Shown here: positions 51,431 through 59,697 of the stretch, piece after piece
How the letters are laid out: each line of letters starts with the position of its first letter
Numbering within the stretch: the stretch's first letter is position 1
Assembly (NCBI GenBank): GCA_963723495.1
Contig: CAVRQR010000010.1
Span: 310,001-374,000, forward strand
DNA from: Gp6-AA40 sp963723495
GTDB taxonomy: Bacteria; Acidobacteriota; Vicinamibacteria; Vicinamibacterales; UBA2999
DNA length: 64,000 nucleotides
Direction of reading: 5' to 3'
Notes under the pieces: generated by a model
The model's input: the letters and a program-made list of their open reading frames with translations, nothing else
What the model was told of the DNA's origin: nothing
Database searches by the model: none
Program-made: the position numbers and the translations under genes

Positions 51431-51642
51431 CGTTCGTAGTCGGCCCGAATGTAGTAGGGTCCGACCTGACGAAGGACCCCGGCGTCGATCAGGCCCGTAA
51501 GGGCCTCGACGACGTCAGCTCGGTTGCCACCAACGAGGCGGCACACCTGGTCTAGTGTCATACGCAGCCCAGGCATCTCGTGGAACTCGCCCCAGATTCG
51601 ATAGTGCATCTCCGTCGGCGATTCGAGTATGGTGTCAGTCAT
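51418..51642 (-). CDS. Small winged-helix-like protein downstream of ntrC2
   Basis: The 74-residue product (MTDTILESPTEMHYRIWGEF ... MTLDQVCRLVGGNRADVVEALTGL then IDAGVLRQVGPYYIRAD) has the helix-turn-helix-wing pattern of small DNA-binding proteins. It starts two bases after the ntrC2 stop and overlaps the convergent kinase gene by 13 bases. Such a protein could modulate the local regulon. Family not recognised. Confidence 0.65.
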   Translation of the reverse strand: MTDTILESPTEMHYRIWGEFHEMPGLRMTLDQVCRLVGGNRADVVEALTGLIDAGVLRQVGPYYIRADYERYTA

Positions 51643-51644
51643 GG

Positions 51645-53046
51645 CTATCCTCCTGCCGTCGCAGAAGCGGCCGCCATCCCGTTGTCGTGACTGGGCCTGG
51701 TGAGGCCGAACTTCTCGATGCGGTAGCGAACCTGATCCCGATTGATCCCGAGCAGATGGCCCGCGTGCGTCTGGTTGCCACCTGCCCGCTCGAGCGCTTG
51801 CACCAGGAGTTGCCGTTCGATGGCTTCGAGGTTGACGCCCTCGGCGGGAAGCCGGAACGGTGTCGACGTCGCGCCTCGCGAGAGCGTGACGAAGTCCTCG
51901 GTTCCAAGCAGTCCATGGTCAGCCAGCAGCATCGCGCGTTCGATGGCATTGCGAAGCTCGCGCACGTTGCCCGGCCAGCCGGTACTGCTCTAGCAGGGCC
52001 TGCGCGGCCGGCTGCAAGCCGCGAACCTTCTTCCGGAACTCGCGGTTGTAGCGATCGATGTAGTGGGCAACGAGCAGGCGGATGTCACCGACCCGTTCAC
52101 GGAGAGGCGGCAGACGCACCGGCATCACCTGTAATCGATAGAAGAGATCTTCACGGAATCTGCCGGCCTTGACCTCGTCTTCGAGGTCGCGATTGGTGGC
52201 CGCGATCACACGCACGTCCACGCGGATGTCGCTGAGACCTCCGACCCGCTTGAAGGTGCGCTCTTCCAGGAAGCGCAACAGCTTGGCCTGCAGGCCCGGC
52301 GTCATCTCGCCGATCTCGTCGAGGAACACAGTGCCGCCATCGGCCGTCTCGAGCAGGCCGCGCTTCTGCTGTCTGGCATCGGTGAACGCTCCGCGCTCGT
52401 GGCCGAACAGCTCGCTCTCGAGGAGCTGCTCGGGAAGCGCCGAACAGGTGATGTTGACGAACGGCTTCGCGGCGCGTTCGCTGTTGTAGTGAATGGCCTT
52501 GGCCGCGAGATCCTTGCCCGTGCCCGTTTCGCCGGTCAGCAAAACGGTGGTCGCCGGGCTCACGGCAATCCGTTCGAGCAGCGACTTTGCCGACACCATG
52601 GCCGGCGAGGCGCCAATGATCGCGTCGAACGCGTACTCACCGCTCTGACTTCCCCGCAGCAAGCGAACCTCTCGGCGCAGTTGGCTGGTTTCGAGCGCCT
52701 TTTCCACGAGCGCCGACACATCGTCCAGATTGAACGGCTTGTTCAGGTAGTGATACGCGCCTTGCTTCATCGCCGCGACGGCGTTCTCGACGGTCGAGAA
52801 CGCCGTCATCAGGATGACGAGCGTGTCAGGCGACAACTCCTTGATCTTGCGCAGCAGCGTCAGGCCGTCGCCGTCAGGCAGCCGGTGATCCAGCAGGACC
52901 AGATCAACGGCCGGCGTGATCTGATCGATGGCTCCGGCAACAGTGCCCGATTCGAGCACGGTGTAGCCGTCCCGCACGAGGCGCTCCCGCAGAGACCAGC
53001 GAACGAGTTCTTCATCATCGACGATCAGTAAGGTTGCCTGGGACAT
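51645..53046 (-). CDS. NtrC-family sigma54 response regulator 2, one frameshift near 51980
   Basis: A close paralogue of the regulator at 48858-50209 with the same order of domains: LLIVDDEELVRWSLRERL, phospho-Asp in LVLLDHRLPDGDG, GETGTGKDLAAKAIHYNS, GAFTDA, GGTVFLDEIGEMTP and HLLGINRDQVRYRIEKFG. About 467 residues. It is the third gene of a four-gene operon behind two DUF6644-like genes and ahead of a wHTH gene, with gaps of 10 and 2 bases. The operon has its own sigma54-type promoter, so the gene may be activated by regulator 1 or by itself. Confidence 0.9.
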
Positions 53047-53056
53047 GATCAGTTTC

Positions 53057-53558
53057 CTAGAACGCGTTGCCGATGAACGGGAGCATGCGCCCCCAATAGA
53101 CCACGAAGAGCCACGACACGATCGACACGATGGCGATGACCTTCACGCTGATGGGTCGATCGGCGTCCAGCTTCCTGGCTTCGACCTGCTTGCGATAGAT
53201 GACTTCGAGGTACACGGCGTTGAAGTTGGCCACTAGAAGAAAGAACACCTTGATGTAGAACGCCGGGTTGTTGATGTACTGCTCCGGCGCGCCGACGAAG
53301 AAGGTCACGCCAGTCAGCAGCCGCCAGCGCAAATCCCGCCTTGGCCCACGGCATCAGCGTCCAGGCCGCGCTGATCGGCACACGTTTCATGAACCCGAGC
53401 AGCCGGAGATCGAAGAAGCCGGCGATCCCTATCAACAGCGAGAGACCGAAGAAGTGCAGGATCTCGCAGAGCGGCCACAGCCAGGTGCTCACTCGAATGG
53501 CCTCCGAGATCGACGTCCCGCGCAACCACGCGGCAAAGAGTTCGAGTGTCTCGTTCAT
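53057..53558 (-). CDS. DUF6644-like membrane protein 1, one frameshift near 53325
   Basis: Joined frames give about 166 residues with four hydrophobic segments. The part STWLWPLCEILHFFGLSLLI GIAGFFDLRLLGFMKRVP (in two pieces) shows the conserved His-x3-Gly and DLRLLG of the family I know as DUF6644. The end PFIGNAF lies 11 bases before ntrC2. Function unknown. Its location in front of a sigma54 activator suggests that it may sense or respond to an envelope signal. Confidence 0.72.
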
Positions 53559-53571
53559 CGGCGCGCTCCCG

Positions 53572-54045
53572 TCACACGTACGCCATATATCGCCCTGTCA
53601 CAATCGCCAGGAACCACAACACCAGCGACGTGGCCGCAAGGGCCCGGCTCGTCGGCGTCTCGATGGCCATGGCTGCGCCGCGTCCGTACACGGTTCGCCT
53701 GAGTGCTACGAGCAGCACCACGCCAACGACGATGATGACCAGCTTGGTCATGAAGACCCAGGTTGTGCCCTTGGTGGTGGCGTCACCAACGAAGAGCGCG
53801 ATACCGGAGATGGCGTTCACCCAGAAGCCGCCCCACATGATCGGGAAGAGTCTTTCGAGGGGTTCGAGCGGGATCGCCCTGCCCCAGCCGAGCAGCCGCA
53901 GGTCGAGCACGGCGTTCCCCCCGACGAGGACGCCGAGGCCAAGCGTGTGCAGGGTGAGCACTGCGGGATAAGCCCAGATCGACGGCGACTCCCGCAGCCA
54001 GGTGCCGAACCCACTGTTCTCGAGCGCCGCGAGGAACTCCATCAT
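53572..54045 (-). CDS. DUF6644-like membrane protein 2
   Basis: An intact 157-residue paralogue of the neighbouring gene: SPSIWAYPAVLTLHTLGLGV, LVGGNAVLDLRLLGWGRAIP, four transmembrane helices and a short tail ending IVTGRYMAYV. First gene of the operon; GGAGGTC lies before the ATG at 54045 and a sigma54-type promoter ends about 29 bases upstream. The conserved histidine in LHTLG could bind heme or metal, which is speculation. Confidence 0.75.
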   Translation of the reverse strand: MMEFLAALENSGFGTWLRESPSIWAYPAVLTLHTLGLGVLVGGNAVLDLRLLGWGRAIPLEPLERLFPIMWGGFWVNAISGIALFVGDATTKGTTWVFMTKLVIIVVGVVLLVALRRTVYGRGAAMAIETPTSRALAATSLVLWFLAIVTGRYMAYV

Positions 54046-54073
54046 CTGCCGACCTCCAGTCGATCATCGGCAG

Positions 54074-54089
54074 TGCAAGTGGGTGGCCA
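54074..54089 (-). promoter_or_regulatory. Sigma54-type promoter of the DUF6644-ntrC2 operon
   Basis: On the minus strand TGGCCACCCACTTGCA has the invariant TGGC and TTGCA of the -24/-12 promoter with exact spacing. Transcription would start near 54063, 18 bases before the ATG at 54045, with the ribosome site GGAGGTC in between. The location directly before the operon that contains a sigma54 activator makes a chance match unlikely. Confidence 0.65.
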
Positions 54090-54197
54090 CTCGGAATCGA
54101 AGAAGAAGCCTCGTTTTGTTAGTTAGTCAATTTCGGGGGATGCGCGATGGCGGCGGCGGAGTGCGGGGTTTTTCCCCGGCGCGCGGAATTTTTCGGA

Positions 54198-54232
54198 GGG
54201 GGCACGCGGCGCTGAATACGCCGCGTGCCCCC
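54198..54232. terminator. Strong hairpin behind hsp20, possible terminator
   Basis: GGGGGCACGCGGCG (54198-54211) and its perfect reverse complement (54219-54232) enclose a seven-base loop CTGAATA. It lies between the hsp20 stop and the sigma54-type promoter of the next operon on the same strand. No T-run follows on the minus strand, so it is at best a Rho-assisted or mRNA-stabilising structure. Confidence 0.45.
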
Positions 54233-54241
54233 CGGTTGAAG

Positions 54242-54734
54242 CTAGGCTGCTGGCTTCGCGGCCTTCTTCTCAGCGTTGGCGATCTCGACCTTACGTGGGG
54301 CCGCAGCGACCGCTGCCGGGGCACGGGCACAACGACCTCAGAAACCCGTTCTCGAACATTGCCTTGATGTCGCCAGCATTGACACCAGCGGGCAGCGGAA
54401 TCGTGCGGACGAACTTCCCATATGTGCGTTCGGTCCTGTACCAGTTGTGTCTTTTTCTTTCTCCTCCACTTTCCGTTCACCCTCGACCCTCAGACCTTCA
54501 TCCGTCACGGTTACCGCAATCTCTTCCTTTTCAGACCAGGAAGCTCGAACCTCGCGACGAGATGCTGGTTCTTCTCGACGACTTCAAGCGTCGGCGTCCA
54601 GGCGAACTCCCCGAACTGTCGCGAAGGGGCAACAAACGGTGCCCACCCTTCCCCGAACAATCGATCGAAGTCGCGCAGCATGCTGTTTACGAACGCCCCG
54701 GCTCGATTCGAGCAAGTTCCTTGTTGGTCAACAT
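54242..54734 (-). CDS. Hsp20/alpha-crystallin small heat-shock protein 1, four or more frameshifts
   Basis: The reconstructed protein reads MLTNKELARIEP, MLRDFDRLFGEGWAPF, the ACD start TPTLEVVEKNQHLVARFELP, then KEEIAVTVTDEGLRVEGER, KVEEKEKD, RTIPLPAGVNAGDIKAMF and ENGFLEVVVPVP with a Lys-Ala-rich end. About 160 residues. GGAGGTG precedes the ATG at 54734. Frame changes near 54690, 54530, 54435 and 54345. Small heat-shock proteins hold unfolded proteins for DnaK. No HAIR-like site is clear upstream. Confidence 0.75.
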
Positions 54735-54931
54735 GGTTCACCTCCGCGTACTCTTGAACCTCCTCGTTCGTCAACCTGGACTCAGCAACGGTCGTACCTC
54801 GCCACTCTGTCAACCATTACGGTTATCCCGCTCCTCTGTCCGGCGACAGCTTGCCTGTCCGCGCGACAGTTTTCGCAGGCGGCAGGGAATTTTCCGACGC
54901 TTCTTCACGTCTCGCGCGGCGCCGCCAATCT

Positions 54932-54955
54932 CGTGACACAACGTTTTGTGTCACG
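54932..54955. promoter_or_regulatory. Ten-base-arm inverted repeat upstream of the tonB sigma54 promoter
   Basis: CGTGACACAA and TTGTGTCACG are perfect reverse complements around CGTT. The element ends three bases before the -24 box at 54959. It could be an activator or repressor operator; sigma54 activators usually bind further upstream, so its role is open. Confidence 0.5.
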
Positions 54956-54958
54956 CAG

Positions 54959-54974
54959 TGGCTGGACCCTTGCA
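54959..54974 (+). promoter_or_regulatory. Sigma54-type promoter of the tonB-like gene
   Basis: TGGCTGGACCCTTGCA has TGGC and TTGCA at the exact -24/-12 spacing. Transcription would start near 54985, 11 bases before the ATG at 54996, which leaves just enough leader for the GAGG ribosome site. It is the second exact match in less than 1 kb. Confidence 0.6.
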
Positions 54975-54995
54975 CAGAACGTCGTCGAGGGCGCC

Positions 54996-55742
54996 ATGTT
55001 CGATCTCATCGCAGGACGAGAACAGCATCTCCCGAGCCACGCCACAGTCCCGATCGTGCTGTCGACGGCGGTGCAGGCCGCCGTGATCGCGCTGATTGCG
55101 CTGATCCCTGTGCTGTTCGTCAGCGACCGGCTACCAGAGGTACCGACGATGATGGCGTTCGTGGCCACGCCGCCGGCGCCGCCTCCTCCATCGCCGCCGG
55201 CGATTGCGAAGCCAAAGCGGGCTGCGCCGAAGGCCACGCCCACGACGCACCAGACGACGCAAGTTGCTCCTGTCGAAGAGCCCGCGACTATCGCGGCGCT
55301 CCCTGACGACGAAGGTTTCGATGTCGGCGTGCCAGGCGGTGTCGAGGGAGGCATCCCTGGTGGTGTAGTGGGTGGCGTCGTTGGCGGGATGCCTGAACCT
55401 CCTCCGCCTCCGCCTTCGCCGCCGCCCCCGCCGACGCCGCGGGTCCCGATCCGCATCGGAGGACAGATCAAGCAGCCTCAGCTAATTCGACGAATCGAGC
55501 CGGAGTACCCGCCGCTCGCGGTCAAGGCGCGTATCCAGGGCGTGGTCATCCTGGAAGCCACGGTCGGTGAGGACGGTCATGTGCGGGAAGTAAAACTCCT
55601 GCGCTCGGCCAATCCATTACTCGATCGAGCTGCGGAAGAGGCGCTCCGTGAATGGCGCTACTCCCCCATAGTCCTGAACGGAACGCCAGTACCGTTCATT
55701 CTCACCGTCACGCTGTCGTTCTTCCTCGAGGGGCCGAAGTAG
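54996..55742 (+). CDS. TonB-like energy-transducing protein
   Basis: The 248-residue protein has one N-terminal transmembrane helix (VIALIALIPVLFV), a periplasmic linker rich in Pro, Gly and Ala with PPPPPPSPPPPPTP, and a C-terminal TonB domain (RIEPEYPPLAVKARIQGVVI, LEATVGEDGHVREVKLLRSA, REWRYSPIVLNGTPVPF). It probably couples inner-membrane energy to outer-membrane receptors. No exbB/exbD lies near. GAGG is placed before the ATG; longer frames upstream run through the hsp20 region and are not coding. Confidence 0.85.
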   Translation: MFDLIAGREQHLPSHATVPIVLSTAVQAAVIALIALIPVLFVSDRLPEVPTMMAFVATPPAPPPPSPPAIAKPKRAAPKATPTTHQTTQVAPVEEPATIAALPDDEGFDVGVPGGVEGGIPGGVVGGVVGGMPEPPPPPPSPPPPPTPRVPIRIGGQIKQPQLIRRIEPEYPPLAVKARIQGVVILEATVGEDGHVREVKLLRSANPLLDRAAEEALREWRYSPIVLNGTPVPFILTVTLSFFLEGPK

Positions 55743-55751
55743 GGGGGCATC

Positions 55752-55955
55752 ATGGCCAAGACTGCAATCGCCATCAAGCAATCGGCATGGGAGTGCAAAT
55801 GGAGCCGCCCCGGGTTGCGGTTGGCCGGCGTCGAAGAGGCCGTTCAACCAGAAACGATTTGGGTCTGTGTGCGGACGGGACAGCGGCGGCGTCTCTCAGA
55901 GACGACGTGCGATCAGTGCCCGTATTGGGAGGCAGATAAATTCCGGAACAATTGA
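55752..55955 (+). CDS. Small cysteine-containing protein behind tonB
   Basis: The 67-residue product MAKTAIAIKQSAWECKWSRP ... ETIWVCVRTGQRRRLSETTC then DQCPYWEADKF has four cysteines in a spacing that could bind zinc. GGGGGG lies four bases before the ATG and the gene follows tonB by nine bases, so it is co-transcribed. I recall similar short proteins in Acidobacteria but know no function. Confidence 0.65.
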   Translation: MAKTAIAIKQSAWECKWSRPGLRLAGVEEAVQPETIWVCVRTGQRRRLSETTCDQCPYWEADKFRNN

Positions 55956-55977
55956 GTCAGGGTCCGGCGAACCAGAG

Positions 55978-57846
55978 CTATCGACTCGTTTGCGCGAAGT
56001 AGTCGATGACCGCCCGGGCCGCCGCCGCGCCGACCACCTTCTCCAACTCTTCTCGCGTCGCGCGCCGCACGCCTGCCAGGCTGCCAAAAATGGTGAGCAG
56101 CGCGCGGCGACGGCGGGGCCCGACGCCGGGAATCCGATCGAGCTCCGATTTCAGATCGCGCATCGAGCGCGCTTTCCGGTGAAATGTGACCGCAAAGCGG
56201 TGCGCTTCGTCGCGGATGCGCTGCAGCAGCAGGAGCGCGGGATCGTGCTCGGCCAGCACGATCGGCTCTGCCTGATCACGCGTGAACAGCAACTCCTCTT
56301 TCTTGGCGATGCCGATCGCGACGAGATTGGCGAGCCCGATCTCCTCGAGCGCTTCGTAGGCCGCTGACAACTGTCCCTTCCCGCCGTCGATCAGGATCAA
56401 ATCCGGAAATGGCCCACCCGACTCGAGCACGGCGCGATACCGGCGCAGCACGACCTCTCGCATCGCCGCGAAGTCATCCTGGACCCTGGACTCAAACGCC
56501 GAGGGTTCGACAATCGGTGGAGGCAGCAGTCGGCCAGCAGGCCGCAGCCCGCGCACGCGAAACTTTCGATACTCGCTCTTCTTCATCCGGCCATCTTCAC
56601 AAACGACCATGGAGGCCACCGTCTCGCTGCCCTGGATCGTGGAGATGTCGAAGCAGTCGATGCGACGTGGGATGGCGGGAAGGTTCAGCCGGCTGCGCAG
56701 CGTCTCGAGCGCATCGAAATGAGCAGCTGTGGTTTCGTTGAATCGGGTCCGGTAGGCCAGCTCCGCGTTTCGGGTCGCAAGCTCGACGAGCGCGCGTTTG
56801 TCGCCACGCTGCGGGATGAGAATCCGGACGCGCCGGCCTGCGCGCGATGTCAGCCATTCCTCCATCGCTTCGCCGTCTTCGATCGCCGCCGGCAGATTGA
56901 TCTCCGATGCCGGCACGCGGAGCTCGTAGAACTGCATCAGGGCGGCATGCAGGACGTCGGCTTCCGCGCCCGCGATGGCGCCGGGATCCGTGCCCAGCTC
57001 CACCCGCTCGACGACTCGGCCGCCCCGCACCTGAAACACCTGAATCGCTCCGCCACTTGGTCCCAGCTTCAGACCGAACACATCTCGATCGCCAAGTCCG
57101 GCACTGGCCACCTTCTGCTGCCGGTCGCGAAGTGTCTGGACGGTCCGGAGCGCATCCCGCAGCTGTGCCGCCTCCTCAAACCGCTCCTGATCCGCCGCCG
57201 CCTGCATTCCATCGCGCAAGCGCTCGATGAGCTCGTCGTTCCTGCCTTCGAGCAGAAGCCTGGTGTTGGCCACCGCCACTCCGTACTGATCTTCGGTGCA
57301 GATCTCAGCCACGCACGGGGCCAGGCAGCGTTTGATGTCGTACTCGAGGCATGGGCGGCCTCGCATTCCCGTGATGACCTCGTTACACGAGCGGATGCCG
57401 AACACGCGATGCGACAGCGCCATCGTCCGTCGCGCCAGCTTCGCTGGCAGGAACGGCCCGGCGTACACGTCGCCCGATTTCTCGACGCTGCGTGCGATGA
57501 GAATGCGTGGAAACGCCTCGCTCGTTGTCAACCGGAGGTATGGGTAGTTCTTGTCGTCGCGCAGCAGGATGTTGTAGCGCGGCGAGCGCTGCTTGATCAG
57601 GTTCGTCTCGAGGACCAGCGCCTCCATGACCGAGTCAGTGACGATGACCTCGACGCGTGCGATTTCGTCGAGCAACGCGTCGTGGCGCGGACTGAGGCCG
57701 TATGCACCCAGATAACTCCGCACGCGGTCGCGCAGCGAGCGCGCTTTGCCGACGTAGATCGTCTCGCCGGCGGAGTTGACCCACAGGTACACACCCGGCT
57801 GCTCCGGCAGGCGCGTCAGCTGATCCTTGAGGTCATGAACGGGCAT
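55978..57846 (-). CDS. uvrC: Excinuclease ABC subunit C
   Basis: The intact 622-residue nuclease makes both incisions in nucleotide excision repair. It has the GIY-YIG domain (PGVYLWVNSAGETIYVGKAR), the UVR motif, the RNase H-like domain with RRIDCFDISTIQGSETVASM and LILIDGGKGQLSAAY, and the final helix-hairpin-helix (LDRIPGVGPRRRRALLTIFG). It converges with the tonB-linked small gene and diverges from the phosphatidyltransferase gene, whose start lies eight bases away. Confidence 0.96.
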   Translation of the reverse strand: MPVHDLKDQLTRLPEQPGVYLWVNSAGETIYVGKARSLRDRVRSYLGAYGLSPRHDALLDEIARVEVIVTDSVMEALVLETNLIKQRSPRYNILLRDDKNYPYLRLTTSEAFPRILIARSVEKSGDVYAGPFLPAKLARRTMALSHRVFGIRSCNEVITGMRGRPCLEYDIKRCLAPCVAEICTEDQYGVAVANTRLLLEGRNDELIERLRDGMQAAADQERFEEAAQLRDALRTVQTLRDRQQKVASAGLGDRDVFGLKLGPSGGAIQVFQVRGGRVVERVELGTDPGAIAGAEADVLHAALMQFYELRVPASEINLPAAIEDGEAMEEWLTSRAGRRVRILIPQRGDKRALVELATRNAELAYRTRFNETTAAHFDALETLRSRLNLPAIPRRIDCFDISTIQGSETVASMVVCEDGRMKKSEYRKFRVRGLRPAGRLLPPPIVEPSAFESRVQDDFAAMREVVLRRYRAVLESGGPFPDLILIDGGKGQLSAAYEALEEIGLANLVAIGIAKKEELLFTRDQAEPIVLAEHDPALLLLQRIRDEAHRFAVTFHRKARSMRDLKSELDRIPGVGPRRRRALLTIFGSLAGVRRATREELEKVVGAAAARAVIDYFAQTSR

Positions 57847-57854
57847 GGGCTACC

Positions 57855-58725
57855 ATGACGAGTTCGCGCGAGGTTGAAGAACCCTTAATTGTACCAAGGA
57901 ACGATAGTTATGCTCCTTCATCGAGGGCGATACTTACCGGCTGCTTCTCAGGAATGACCGTTACCGGCCTCATCGGCACTGTCTGCATGTTCCCGCTGCG
58001 CGCCATCATCAGCGCCAGCGTGGCACTCGGCATCCACCCCAACGTTCTGACGCTCATCGGTGTCTTGATCAATGTCGGGGCGGCCTGGGACCTCGGGCGC
58101 AACCACTTTCTGCTGGCCGGTCTGATCATGATCGTCGCCAACATCTTTGACTTCATCGATGGCAAGGTGGCGCACATCACGAACACCGTCTCGCGCTTCG
58201 GTGCCTTCTGGGACTCCACGCTCGATCGCTTCTCCGATATCGCGCTCTTCCTCGGCCTCATTTATCTGTACGCGTCGCTGCGCCGGACTGACTACGTGAT
58301 GGTGACCGCCCTCGCCATGATGTTCTCGATCATGACGAGCTACGCGCGGGCGCGCGCCGAGTCGCTCATCGAGAAGTGCAAAGTCGGCTTCATGGAACGC
58401 CCCGAGCGCATCGTCCTCTTCATGATTGGCGCGTTCACCAACCGGATGGCGGCCGTGCATGTGGGTGATCCTGATTCTGTCGATCGTGACCGTTGCCAAC
58501 CGGATCCACTACACGTATCTGGCCCTCAACAACAAGCCGATGCCCACGGGCTCGAACTTCATCACCTCCGTCTTCTGGCGGGCGTTCTTCTGGCGCGACG
58601 AGCGCGCCAGTGTCCCCTACGACCTGTGGGTGATAGCCATCCTGGCGTTCGTCTGGCTCACTCCGCCCGGCTGGTTGCGCGATCCCACAGCGTCCGGACT
58701 GGGTGTCTGGGAACTCTTCAGATAG
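57855..58725 (+). CDS. CDP-alcohol phosphatidyltransferase, one frameshift near 58455
   Basis: A membrane enzyme of about 290 residues that transfers a phosphatidyl group from CDP-diacylglycerol. The catalytic motif D-x2-D-G-x2-A-R-x8-G-x3-D-x3-D is present as DFIDGKVAH ... FGAFWDSTLDR, with His in place of Arg. The segment ARARAESLIEKCKVGFMERP ERIVL resembles actinobacterial phosphatidylinositol phosphate synthases, but the product cannot be told. The first 33 residues are atypical; an ATG at 57954 is an alternative start. The C-terminal half continues MWVILILSIVTVANRIHYTY after the frameshift. Confidence 0.83.
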
Positions 58726-58736
58726 ATCACAGCGAG

Positions 58737-59514
58737 ATGAAGCACGGCGCCGATCCGGCTGAGCCTGCGAGGATCATGCGCGAACTGAGCACCTTTGGAC
58801 CGGTCCTGGCGGTGAAGCTCTATCGCCTCACCCTCGAACCGCCGCCAGCGGTCCCGCTCCTCCCCTGCCTTGACCATGAAGCGCTGTTGCACGAGGGTGT
58901 GGCGCCGCACGTCGCGGCATACGCGCAGGACGGGTCATCCGGTGACATTCACGAACTGGTGTTCACACCTGCCGACCAGAGTATCGAGGTCGATGCCGTG
59001 TCGACGTGGGGAGAGTTCTCGCCTGAATCACAGGCTCGCCTCCTGGCGCTGCTCGCGCAGCGCTTCCCCGAGTACAAAACCCGGGTTGCGCGTGCATCAT
59101 GGTGGCGCGGAGATCGGCGCGTGGCCGCAGCGTGCCGCGCTCAGGTCGCCTTGCGTGATGTGCTGACCGGCGCGGATGTCGCGCGCGTCAAGGCAGGGAT
59201 CGAGCGGCTTCAGGCGATTGCGGCTCTCATGGAAAAGCAGTCGCGCGTGGCCTCCTGGGGAGTGCGCACGGTAACCGGTCCCCTCCTCGCCGCGACCGGC
59301 GTCGTCGTGTACCTCGCGCTCAGCGCGTTGAGCCTGGGACTTGGCGAGCAGCACAGTCTCGGCGCTGCAATACCTCTTCATCGGTCTCTTTGGCGCGTGG
59401 CTGGTCTACTACGGCGTCAAAGCAGTGCAACTCACCGAGATGTCCAATCGCGTGTGGAAGCGCACCGCCGAGTACAACTTGATCCTCTCAGAGAGACGAC
59501 GGCTTGAGAGTTGA
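58737..59514 (+). CDS. Hypothetical protein with C-terminal membrane segments, one frameshift near 59355
   Basis: About 258 residues. The first part (MKHGADPAEPARIMRELSTF, ALLHEGVAPHVAAYAQDGSS) is soluble and mixed alpha-beta; the end has two hydrophobic stretches (LLAATGVVVYLALSALSLGL and, after the frameshift, YLFIGLFGAWLVYYGVKAVQ). It starts eleven bases after the phosphatidyltransferase stop and is probably in its operon. No family recognised. Confidence 0.62.
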
Positions 59515-59624
59515 CGGCCGTTCCTGGTCGAGATCGGCCGTTTACTCGACTACCTGCATTCGCCAGAGGCGAAGCGAAACGCCGAGCGCATTCGTCAGAG
59601 ACGCCAGAAGCGGCGACAACGTCG

Positions 59625-59697
59625 TAAACCAAGAACCCGAGAACCGCGAAACTCGAACACGAACACGGAACAGTGAACCTGAACGTGGAACTGCAGT
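59625..59697. repeat. Low-complexity spacer of GAACCC/GAACAC words
   Basis: The spacer before the convergent ku gene is a chain of CCGAGAAC, CGCGAAAC, TCGAACACG, AACACGGAAC, AGTGAACC and GAACGTGGAAC. It is a direct, not inverted, array. The 183 bases between the two stops hold nothing else. Confidence 0.55.

Noticed and set aside
54198..54232. Hairpin as a classical intrinsic terminator
   Set aside because: The stem is strong but no run of T follows on the strand that is transcribed, so only a weaker call was made.
54276..54995. N-terminal extension of the tonB frame through the hsp20 region
   Set aside because: It is antisense to the hsp20 gene and crosses the tonB promoter; the ATG at 54996 has a ribosome site and gives a normal TonB start.
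48346..59514. Frameshifts in uspA, ntrC1, ntrC2 and others as programmed recoding sites
   Set aside because: Unlike prfB they show no slippery codon with stimulatory signals, occur at varied places and appear in many unrelated genes, which fits sequencing error.
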